Below, in pieces: positions 47,359 to 54,722 of a DNA stretch of 64,000 nucleotides. The stretch spans positions 7,688,001-7,752,000 of the forward strand of contig OY969916.1 in NCBI GenBank assembly GCA_963704535.1, given 5' to 3'. The notes under the pieces are model-generated. The model made no database searches, had not been told where the DNA came from, and saw only the letters and a list, made by a program, of their open reading frames with translations. Source of the DNA: G963704535 sp963704535 (GTDB taxonomy: Bacteria > Chloroflexota > Chloroflexia > Chloroflexales > Roseiflexaceae). The position numbers and the translations under genes are program-made. Position 1 is the first letter of the stretch. The number at the start of each line of letters is the position of its first letter.

Positions 47359-48624
47359 TCACGCGACCAGTGGAGCGAGCGCCGGCTCCAGCAGCTCCAG
47401 CGACATCGCAAGTGCTGCGTTCTCCCGATGCGCTGGCTCCAGCAGCGAGATCAAGTGATCGACCGCGATAGTCAACCCTTCAAGGTTCGGCTGGGTCGGA
47501 GGGGACATGAGCGGCCCCATGCCCAGGTTGTCCAGCACCGTCCGCGCCACGTTGTCGGCGCTCAGGTCGTCGGGGTCGATCATGTCGATCCAGCCGCGCG
47601 CCGCGAAGAGCCGGGTGCGGGTGCGCTGCTCGGCGCTAGGGCCGGCGCGCGGGATCAGGATCGCCCGGCGGCCCGACCGCAGGATCTCCATGGTGGTATT
47701 ATACCCGGCCATGCCGATGGTCAGATCAGCGGCGTCGATATAGCTGAGCGGGTCGCTCACCGACTTGCGCACGCGCACCGGCAGCCCACGGGCGCGGGCC
47801 TCCAGGTTGCGCCGCTGCTCGGCCGGCATAAACGGGCCGGTGATCAGCACCAGCACGCAGCGCTGCTGCCGCTGGATCGCCGGCATCGCGTCGAGCAGCG
47901 CCCGCAGGATGGGGTAGGCGTCGGCGCCGCCGCCGGCCATTGCGACGATCAACTTGGTGCCCGGCTCGGCGCCGGCCAGGTTCTGCGCCCTGGCCCTGGC
48001 GGCGTAGCGCGGCAGATCCGGCGTGCAGACGTAGCCGCAGTAGCGCAGCCGATCGGGCGCGAACCCGTACTGCTCGGTCAGGTCGAACACCTCGCGCTGG
48101 CCGTAGACCAGCACCCGATCGTAGTAGCGCTCGATCGCATCATAGGCACCCTCCTCGCGCCAGCGGTTGCGTACGATCTCCGGCGCGTCCAAAATATCGC
48201 GCAGACCCAGCACGACCCGCGTGCCGGAGCCTCTGAGCGCTTCGAGGGTCGGCAGCAGTTCGCCCATGGCGCCGTGCGGCATATGGTCGACCAGCAGGAT
48301 GTCGGGCTGGAAGCTGAGCGCGGCGCTGCGGATCAGCTCCCGGCGCATCACATGGACGTCGGCGAACGGCATGGGCATGCTGACCGAGCGCCAGTTGCCC
48401 GGGCCAAGCTTGACGATCGACGGAAGCTTAATATAGTCATGGTTGACGGAATTCTCAAAGAACTGGCCGAGGCGCGAGTCGGCTAGCGTCATCAGCGCGG
48501 CATCGGAGCGCACACGCGCGAACTGGGTCGCGATCGAGGTGGTGCGCCGCATATGGCCGAGCCCAAAGCCGTCCTGCGAATACATCATCACGCGCGGCTC
48601 GGAAGATCGTGTCGTCGTGAACAT
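47359..48624 (-). CDS. GT28/MurG-like glycosyltransferase
   Basis: 421 aa. GT-B fold: N-terminal YSQDGFGLGHMRRTTSIATQ (GxGH loop), ILLVDHMPHGAMGELLPTLE, and C-terminal LIVAMAGGGADAYPILRALL and DLTIGMAGYNTTMEILRSGR with RAILIPRAGPSAEQRTRTRL, the nucleotide-sugar site of GT28-type enzymes. Start at 48624 after GAGGGAGCC. Promoter at 48670-48697. Acceptor unknown. Confidence 0.85.
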   Translation of the reverse strand: MFTTTRSSEPRVMMYSQDGFGLGHMRRTTSIATQFARVRSDAALMTLADSRLGQFFENSVNHDYIKLPSIVKLGPGNWRSVSMPMPFADVHVMRRELIRSAALSFQPDILLVDHMPHGAMGELLPTLEALRGSGTRVVLGLRDILDAPEIVRNRWREEGAYDAIERYYDRVLVYGQREVFDLTEQYGFAPDRLRYCGYVCTPDLPRYAARARAQNLAGAEPGTKLIVAMAGGGADAYPILRALLDAMPAIQRQQRCVLVLITGPFMPAEQRRNLEARARGLPVRVRKSVSDPLSYIDAADLTIGMAGYNTTMEILRSGRRAILIPRAGPSAEQRTRTRLFAARGWIDMIDPDDLSADNVARTVLDNLGMGPLMSPPTQPNLEGLTIAVDHLISLLEPAHRENAALAMSLELLEPALAPLVA

Positions 48625-48669
48625 GGTCGGCTCCCTCATTAACAAAATTTCATGTCTTAACGCGGCCTT

Positions 48670-48697
48670 AGCATAGCGTAGAACGGCCAGAAATCAA
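48670..48697 (-). promoter_or_regulatory. Promoter of the glycosyltransferase gene
   Basis: Minus strand: TTGATT, 16 nt, TATGCT. Confidence 0.6.
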
Positions 48698-48931
48698 ATG
48701 ATGGCACACGTCCACAAGTGATCCGTGTGCTGACCGGATGCTGTCGGCACACTTGGGCCGGGGCTATGCTGGGATCGTATTATACAAACGTTGGAGGGGC
48801 AGGAATCGGGGCAGCGGTGAAGATCGGTTGAAGGTCTGTCGTTGGTAGCTCGCTGCATCGCACCCACTGCGTGATAAACTTCAACACAGTTCGCAGCCAC
48901 AAATGCATGTTTGGCAGCTATGAAGCATGGC
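48698..48931. other. Gene-free stretch at the border of the second R-M system
   Basis: No convincing frame or repeat. Composition shifts to AT-rich near 48880. Confidence 0.55.
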
Positions 48932-48966
48932 TTGCATGATTCACCAAAGTGGTGTAATATGGTGAA
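48932..48966 (+). promoter_or_regulatory. Promoter with embedded operator for the R-M regulator
   Basis: TTGCAT (48932-48937), 17 nt, TAATAT (48955-48960). The dyad CACCA-AAG-TGGTG (48942-48954) lies between the boxes and TTCACC/GGTGAA brackets it (48940-48966). Likely autoregulation by the small RHH protein. Confidence 0.7.
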
Positions 48967-48985
48967 TACAAGGAGGATCCATGAG

Positions 48986-49177
48986 ATGCCAGCTAAGAAA
49001 AAAACCGCCGATAGGCGAGACAAGGAAACTGTTCGAGCATCGGTTAGTTTCCCGGTGGAGGACTATGAGAAATTAGAGTATACAGCGGTTCAGAAAAGAG
49101 TATCACTAGCATGGATAGTCCGTGAGGCAGTTAGAGAGTATCTGACGCATGAACAACCACCATCGGACAAGCAATAG
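48986..49177 (+). CDS. Small ribbon-helix-helix regulator
   Basis: 63 aa: VRASVSFPVEDYEKLEYTAV then QKRVSLAWIVREAVREYLTH is a CopG/Arc-type strand-helix-helix. AAGGAGG lies 9 nt before the ATG at 48986. It directly precedes the methyltransferase gene, and the palindrome in its promoter suggests it represses the operon, taking the place that C proteins hold in other R-M systems. Confidence 0.8.
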   Translation: MPAKKKTADRRDKETVRASVSFPVEDYEKLEYTAVQKRVSLAWIVREAVREYLTHEQPPSDKQ

Positions 49178-49178
49178 T

Positions 49179-50270
49179 ATGTCTCGCGAAATTGACATCC
49201 AGAACATAAGCGAATCTCTGTCGGAGCATCTGGCCCTACAGTTATCCGAGGTTGTCTTGGCAGAAGGAGATTCGCTATGTCTTATGAGGAAGATGCCGGC
49301 TCAAAGCATCTCTCTTATTCTTACCGATCCGCCTTATCACTCTACAAAGAAAGGCAATATTGTAGGTGATAAATCATTCAGTAGTGATGATGAATATATA
49401 AACTGGATATCGAGATACATAAAGGAGTGGAAACGTATTTTGAGGCCCAACGGATCCATATTCTGCTTTTGTGCATCTGAAATGGCCGCACGTATTGAAC
49501 TAGAATTCGCCGATCATTTCAACGTCCTAGCTCAAATTGTATGGACAAAACCGAATGAACCAGGATTTGATGGATGGAAACAAAAGATGAAAAAGGAAGC
49601 TTTGCGGCAGTGGTATGCACATAGCGAGCGTATCATCTTTGCAGAGCCTGCAATTAATGGCAATCTACACAGATCATATTTTGGCAATTTCTTGAGAGAG
49701 CTACGCCTTAGAGTAGGATTAACAGGTCATCAGCTTACTGAAATGACAGGCGCTTATGGACGTGTTAATCATGGAGGAGCTGTTTCTAATTGGGAAGCAG
49801 GTCGTAACATACCCAGCCGAGAACAATATCAGAAGATTTGTGAAGCTTTCATATCAACTGGCAAAATAGAATCTATGCCGCCATATGAAGATGTTATTCG
49901 TCCATTTAGTGTAGATTCCTCGAAGGAGTTTACAGATGTTTGGACATTCCCTTCGGTACGTCCTTATAAAGGAAAGCACCCAGCTGAAAAACCGGCAGAG
50001 CTATTGGAGCACGCTATCGAGGCTACCACATTTCCTGGTGATATTATATTAGATTGTTTTGCAGGTTCAGGCAGTACCGCCCTGGCAGCTCTACGCCTTG
50101 GCCGACGAGCCATCGCAATTGAGGTTGCGCCATTATGGGTCAAGCAGATTGCTTGGAGAGTAAAGATGTTCGCAAGGAATAAATCCAATGGTAAGCATGA
50201 GGAAGTCCAACAAGCGGAAATGGACCTTAATACTGAAGGCTACTCTGCCTTAGCTTTGGGAATGAGATGA
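49179..50270 (+). CDS. Site-specific DNA methyltransferase (N4/N6 type) with an internal Xre-like helix-turn-helix
   Basis: 363 aa. Motif IV ILTDPPYHSTKKG precedes motif I ILDCFAGSGSTALAALRLGR, so it is a beta-class enzyme modifying an exocyclic amino group. Between them, at about 167-235, lies a segment that reads like a Xre HTH (LRELRLRVGLTGHQLTEMTG, AVSNWEAGRNIPSREQYQKI), placed where the target recognition domain is expected. Start at 49179, one base after the regulator stop; an in-frame ATG at 49149 is an alternative. It converges with, and overlaps by 31 nt, the endonuclease gene. AT-rich, probably acquired. Confidence 0.88.
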   Translation: MSREIDIQNISESLSEHLALQLSEVVLAEGDSLCLMRKMPAQSISLILTDPPYHSTKKGNIVGDKSFSSDDEYINWISRYIKEWKRILRPNGSIFCFCASEMAARIELEFADHFNVLAQIVWTKPNEPGFDGWKQKMKKEALRQWYAHSERIIFAEPAINGNLHRSYFGNFLRELRLRVGLTGHQLTEMTGAYGRVNHGGAVSNWEAGRNIPSREQYQKICEAFISTGKIESMPPYEDVIRPFSVDSSKEFTDVWTFPSVRPYKGKHPAEKPAELLEHAIEATTFPGDIILDCFAGSGSTALAALRLGRRAIAIEVAPLWVKQIAWRVKMFARNKSNGKHEEVQQAEMDLNTEGYSALALGMR

Positions 50271-51235
50271 CCTTCCTGAATATTCTTATCAATTACATGG
50301 TTCATCCATGTTAAAGTTTTATCTAGGCCAGCGTCCTTAACAACTACATTACAATGGTGATGCCCCCACCCTAAATTATAAGGCCGGTGCCCGTATCTAC
50401 CAATACGAAGTTCTTCTATATGAAACAAATTAAGCTGTGTAATTGTAATATCGTGGACTATTCTACCTTCGGCCTGCTCAACTCTACTGAAGAACCCTTT
50501 CGCAGAAATTTCTTCCAAGCATAAAGGACACATCGTCTTACCGGCTTTACTCAAAAGTCTCTCAAATCTAAGCTTCTCCAGATCCAGTAGCAACAGTCGC
50601 TCACATTGTTCTTTGTTGTAGTCTTTTCTTACAATAACATCAGAAACACTCATGCCGTATGCACTGGCAACCTCAACCGCATCTACGCAAAACCAGAATA
50701 ACGCTTCTAATTGAAGACGACATTTACGAATAGTTGTACTACTCGCATACTCATAAATACGAATACCAGCGCCTTTACTTGAAGTGGTAGTAAATCCTAG
50801 TATCACCTTTTCTCCTCCATCCACCGCCGTTGTTGCAGACACACGAGCTACATACTCGCCACCCAGAGGCTCGATCCTACGCATGGCTGGTTGCCAGTTC
50901 ATACTAGCTGGATTATAATTCCGCCAGTCAGATCGCGTTTCGTAGAAGATAAGAGCGTTTTGGCCTAGTTTAAGATTGTGTTCAGCCAATTCCTCCGTAA
51001 TACTTTGCGAAAGGAAGTATTTCTGCGGAGATATTAAGGCGATATATCCATTCTCGAAGCTGTCATCGCCATTTGGTGGCAATGAAGCTATCTTCCAGAA
51101 GTCATAAGGAATAAGAACAGTACTGTTCCGTGCAACGCGATTCTGAAAAATCTCATCGTCATCAGCTCCACGTGTTTGACCCGTTTTATACAATTTTTGC
51201 TTAAGCAACTGAGGCAGCTTCGGGACTTTAGACAT
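50240..51235 (-). CDS. Type II restriction endonuclease, HNH-like, possibly BstXI family
   Basis: 331 aa. The N-terminal LPQLLKQKLYKTGQTRGADD and FQNRVARNSTVLIPYDFWKI remind me of the BstXI family, but this is from memory. The C-terminus carries a metal-type site: MCPLCLEEISAKGFF, HDITITQLNLFHIEEL and LGWGHHHCNVVVKDAGLDKT, consistent with an HNH/zinc nuclease. It partners the methyltransferase tail to tail. No frame damage is seen, so this system may be active. The start at 51235 has no strong ribosome site; AT-rich. Confidence 0.68.
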   Translation of the reverse strand: MSKVPKLPQLLKQKLYKTGQTRGADDDEIFQNRVARNSTVLIPYDFWKIASLPPNGDDSFENGYIALISPQKYFLSQSITEELAEHNLKLGQNALIFYETRSDWRNYNPASMNWQPAMRRIEPLGGEYVARVSATTAVDGGEKVILGFTTTSSKGAGIRIYEYASSTTIRKCRLQLEALFWFCVDAVEVASAYGMSVSDVIVRKDYNKEQCERLLLLDLEKLRFERLLSKAGKTMCPLCLEEISAKGFFSRVEQAEGRIVHDITITQLNLFHIEELRIGRYGHRPYNLGWGHHHCNVVVKDAGLDKTLTWMNHVIDKNIQEGHLIPKAKAE

Positions 51236-51524
51236 GTATTAACTCCAATGATATTTACACTACTGTAACCATATAATAACTATCTTGTCAACATGACGTT
51301 GGTATCAAAGCTGGAACGCGGCTTGCCGCCAGAGCTGTTGATGATCACCCAACATATCGCAGGTACCTCCTAGAGCAGCGATAGCCGTGTCGGATATGCT
51401 TGCTTGAAAACATTGATCAAGGCCGCTGTCTAACTATTTCTATGGCCCATCACGCAACGTCGTTGAAAAGCTTGGATTCGAGCTTGATTCGCGCTGGGGC
51501 TACATCGCATAGTGATTCGTCCAG
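51236..51524. other. Gene-free junction between the R-M island and the signalling operon
   Basis: 289 bp. The first 60 are AT-rich (endonuclease leader); the remainder is of mixed composition and may hold decayed sequence. No gene or repeat recognised. Confidence 0.5.
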
Positions 51525-54185
51525 TCAGAACTCAATCGTCAGCAGCTTCAGCGGGGTACTGAGGAACGCCCGCACGTGGCGGATGGTGATGTCGGGGGTC
51601 TCGAACTGGGGCCAGTGCCCGGCCTTGGGGATCACGCGCAGCTCGGCCTGGGGCCACTCGTCGGCCACCACGCTGGCGTCGCGCAGCGGCACGGTGTTGT
51701 CCTCCAGGCCCCACAGCACCAGCGAAGGGATCGTGATCTTGCGTAGCTGGCCGCGCAGGTCGCCCCGGCGCATCGCCCAGTAGCACTCGGCGCGCACGCG
51801 GCCCTGGCCGGGGCGGCGGATATCGGCGCGGATGCGGTGGTACTGCTCCTCGCTGATGCCGGTCCGCTCGGCGAAGGAAGCCGGTCGCATCAGCCGGTCG
51901 GTCAAGCTCAGCATATGCGGCTCCAGCGCCGCCACGACTTTGCTGGCGATCGCGAAGCGCTCCAGCACCGTGACGGGCGAGATGAACATATTGATGAACA
52001 TCGACAGGTGCCCGCTGATCGTCGGGCACACCAGCGCCATGCGCTCGATCAGGCCGGGGGTCTGGAGGGCCATGGTCAGGCTGATCATGCCGCCCATTGA
52101 GTGGCCGATCAGCACCGCCGGCTGGTCGGTCACTTGCTGGAGCAGCCCGGCCAGCAGGTCGGCGTAGCCACGCATCGTGGCCCGCCTGGCGCTGGGCGGC
52201 AACTCGCCGTAGCCCGGCAGATCGACGGCGATGCAGCGGTAGCGCTCGCGCAGTGCCGGCAGCAGCGGGGAAAGGGCGTACCACGAGCTCGACCAGCCGT
52301 GGATCAGCAGCGCCACCTTGCGGTGCGGCGGCCCCTCCTCGTGGACGTGGATCCGCTGGCCGGCGACCGTGTAGATCGCCTTGCCATCGCCGAGTTGCAC
52401 CGGCGCCGGCTGGCTGCTCTGTGGGGCCGCGCCGACTGCGCGCCGGGATGAGCGGGCCGGCGCGCGCTTCGTAGCCTCCTCGCGGTTCGGCAGCAGCTCG
52501 GCGCGCAGATTGCGGGCCTTCTCCTGGAGCTGCTGAAAGTAGTCGGTCTCGGTGATCTCGGCGACCTGGCGCGACTTCTTGACCTCGTCGATCTCGATCC
52601 GCAGCTCCTCGATCTGCCGGCGCAGCCGCTGCTCGCGCTGGTAAGCCTCAAGCGCCGCCGCCGCCAACGAGGAGAGCAACTCGATCATCTGCTGCTGGCC
52701 CTGGTCGAACGGAATGACCGCGCCGGTCTCGGGGTCCTGGGCATTGATCAGCTGGAGCACGCCGATCACATGGTTGTGGTTGTTCTTCAGCGAGACGTTG
52801 AGGAACGACATGGAGCGGTAGCTGGTCTGCCGGTCGAATGACTTGGTGCCGTCGAAGTCGAACCCCTCGGCGTGGTAGGCGTCGGGGATGTTGATCGAGG
52901 CGCCGGTCAGGGCCGCGTGGGTGACGATGTAGTGGTGGTTCGGCTCGCTGGTGGTCTCGTTGTACAGGCGCAGCGGCGCGAACGGGATGGGGTTGCCGCT
53001 GGTCCCGCCCATGGCGATCGCGAGCGAGGTGTTGCGGATGATCTCGAACTTGAGCCGGCCATCCTGGGTGCGCAGGTACAGCGTGCCGCCATCGGCGTTG
53101 CAGAGCGCCATCGATTCAAGCAGGATGCGCTCCAATAGCCGGTTGAAGTCACGCTCGGCCGTGAGCGCGACGCCGATCGGGATGACCACGTGCAGCAAGT
53201 CATCGGCGCGCTTCTTGGCCTGCTTGATCTGGCGCAGGTAGATCGCTTCCTGGTCGCGCAGCCGCTTCTTCTCCAGGCATGCGCCGATGCGGGCGTTGAG
53301 CAGCACCGGGTCGAACGGCTTGGGCAGGTAGTCTTCGGCGCCGATCTCGATGCAGCGCACGGCGCTCTCGACCTCGTCCAGCGCCGAGAGCACGATCACC
53401 GGCAGGTCGCGCAGAGTGCCGGCGGCCTTCAGCCGCTCAAGCACCTGGTAGCCGTCCAGCTCCGGCATCATAATGTCGAGCAGCATCAGGTCGAACGGCT
53501 CCGCCGCGAACTCGCTCCAGGCTTGGCGCCCGTTCTCGGCGCTGGCGACGGTGTAGCCGAGCCGTATGAGCCGGCGCGAAAGCATATCGCGGTTCAGCTC
53601 GTTATCATCGACGACCAGCAGCCGGCCGCCCAGCGGCGCGGCGCCGGCGCGCTGCTCCAGCGCCGGCGGCACGGCGATGACCTCCTGGGCGTCGAGCGGG
53701 ATGTCGAGGATGGACGGCGGCTCGCCGCCATCGGCCACGGCGGCGGTTTCGGCGATCAGCGCCAGCATCTGCCTGGCGGCCAGGTCGATGCGCTCGAGGT
53801 CGGGCAGCAGGTCGGCGCGGCCATGCTCGGTAGCGCGCGCGTGCAGCGTCTGGACATTGTCGAGGACCTGGGCCAGGGGCGCGCGCAAATCGGGGCGGCT
53901 GATCGTTCGGTCCTGCTCGCGCGCCTCGATCGCGGCGGGGTCCAGGCTATCGTTGATCAGGCCGACCAGCCGGCGGCCCGCCGCGCAGATCTGCCGCAGC
54001 TCGGGCAGCAACATGTCGAGGCCCTGCTCCTCGGCCTCCTCGATCAGCATCTCGCCGTAGCCGATAATATGATTCACCGGCGTGCGCAGCTCGTGGCGCA
54101 TGCCGCGCAGGAGGTCGCTCCGGCTGCGACCGGGCGCCCCTTCGCCTTCGGCGGAAGCTTGTGGCTGGCCTGGTGGGTCGGTCAT
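51525..54185 (-). CDS. HisKA-receiver-GAF protein fused to an alpha/beta hydrolase
   Basis: 886 aa. Residues 20-85: HisKA dimerisation/phospho-acceptor segment (MRHELRTPVNHIIGYGEMLI), but no HATPase domain anywhere. 187-305: receiver with acceptor Asp in LMLLDIMMPELDGYQ. 335-515: GAF. 515-570: coiled coil. 625-886: alpha/beta hydrolase with oxyanion HG (LLIHGWSSSWYALS), nucleophile Ser696 in IGHSMGGMI, Asp in WGLEDNTVP and His in KAGHWPQFE, so the triad is complete. This looks like a signalling protein whose output is an esterase or hydrolase. GTG/ATG overlap couples it to the receiver gene upstream. Confidence 0.88.
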   Translation of the reverse strand: MTDPPGQPQASAEGEGAPGRSRSDLLRGMRHELRTPVNHIIGYGEMLIEEAEEQGLDMLLPELRQICAAGRRLVGLINDSLDPAAIEAREQDRTISRPDLRAPLAQVLDNVQTLHARATEHGRADLLPDLERIDLAARQMLALIAETAAVADGGEPPSILDIPLDAQEVIAVPPALEQRAGAAPLGGRLLVVDDNELNRDMLSRRLIRLGYTVASAENGRQAWSEFAAEPFDLMLLDIMMPELDGYQVLERLKAAGTLRDLPVIVLSALDEVESAVRCIEIGAEDYLPKPFDPVLLNARIGACLEKKRLRDQEAIYLRQIKQAKKRADDLLHVVIPIGVALTAERDFNRLLERILLESMALCNADGGTLYLRTQDGRLKFEIIRNTSLAIAMGGTSGNPIPFAPLRLYNETTSEPNHHYIVTHAALTGASINIPDAYHAEGFDFDGTKSFDRQTSYRSMSFLNVSLKNNHNHVIGVLQLINAQDPETGAVIPFDQGQQQMIELLSSLAAAALEAYQREQRLRRQIEELRIEIDEVKKSRQVAEITETDYFQQLQEKARNLRAELLPNREEATKRAPARSSRRAVGAAPQSSQPAPVQLGDGKAIYTVAGQRIHVHEEGPPHRKVALLIHGWSSSWYALSPLLPALRERYRCIAVDLPGYGELPPSARRATMRGYADLLAGLLQQVTDQPAVLIGHSMGGMISLTMALQTPGLIERMALVCPTISGHLSMFINMFISPVTVLERFAIASKVVAALEPHMLSLTDRLMRPASFAERTGISEEQYHRIRADIRRPGQGRVRAECYWAMRRGDLRGQLRKITIPSLVLWGLEDNTVPLRDASVVADEWPQAELRVIPKAGHWPQFETPDITIRHVRAFLSTPLKLLTIEF

Positions 54186-54553
54186 CCGGTCTTCTCCAGC
54201 AGCGCCTCGATCTTGGCCAGCAGCCGGTTCAGCTCGATCGGCTTGGTATCGTAGTCGTCACACCCGGCCTCGATCGCCTTCTCGCGGTCGCCCGACATGG
54301 CGTGGGCCGTGAGCGCGATGATCGGGATAGCCTGGGTCTCCGGCGCGGCCTTGATCTGGCGCGTCGCCTCCCAGCCGTCCAGGACCGGCAGGCTCATATC
54401 CATCAGGATTAGGGTAGGCGCCTCGGAGCGGGCCATCGCGACACCCTGCCCGCCGTCGACGGCGATCACGACCTCGTAGCCCTTGCGGGTCAGCCGCCGC
54501 GCCAGCATGTCCTGGTTCATCTCGTTATCTTCGACCAGCAGTATCTTTGGCAT
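54182..54553 (-). CDS. Single-domain response regulator
   Basis: 123-aa stand-alone receiver (CheY-like): ILLVEDNEMNQDMLARRLTR, acceptor Asp in LILMDMSLPVLDGWEA, Thr in IIALTAHAMSG and Lys in DTKPIELN. It lies between the giant hybrid kinase and the hydrolase fusion and overlaps the latter by 4 nt (ATGA). It could carry the phosphoryl group between them. Confidence 0.93.
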   Translation of the reverse strand: MPKILLVEDNEMNQDMLARRLTRKGYEVVIAVDGGQGVAMARSEAPTLILMDMSLPVLDGWEATRQIKAAPETQAIPIIALTAHAMSGDREKAIEAGCDDYDTKPIELNRLLAKIEALLEKTG

Positions 54554-54589
54554 CAGTCAGCTCCTTGGAGCCTATGCAAAGGGTCGGAG

Positions 54590-54722
54590 TTGGGTGGGGT
54601 TTGCGGGGAGGGCGGCCCCTCCCCGCGCCCCTCCCCCTTTCGGATAGGTTCTTGGTAAAGGAGATTAGAGATTGGAGATTGTTCCTGGCGTTCCAATCCC
54701 CAATCTCTAATCTCCAATCCCT
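54590..54722. repeat. GGGGAGGGCGGCCCCTCCCC hairpin and GGAGATT palindrome
   Basis: Hairpin at 54603-54640 (a MITE-G-like relative), then GAGATTA/CCAATCTC words (54658-54722). The latter encode the last residues (IGIGD) and stop codon of the giant kinase. Confidence 0.75.
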
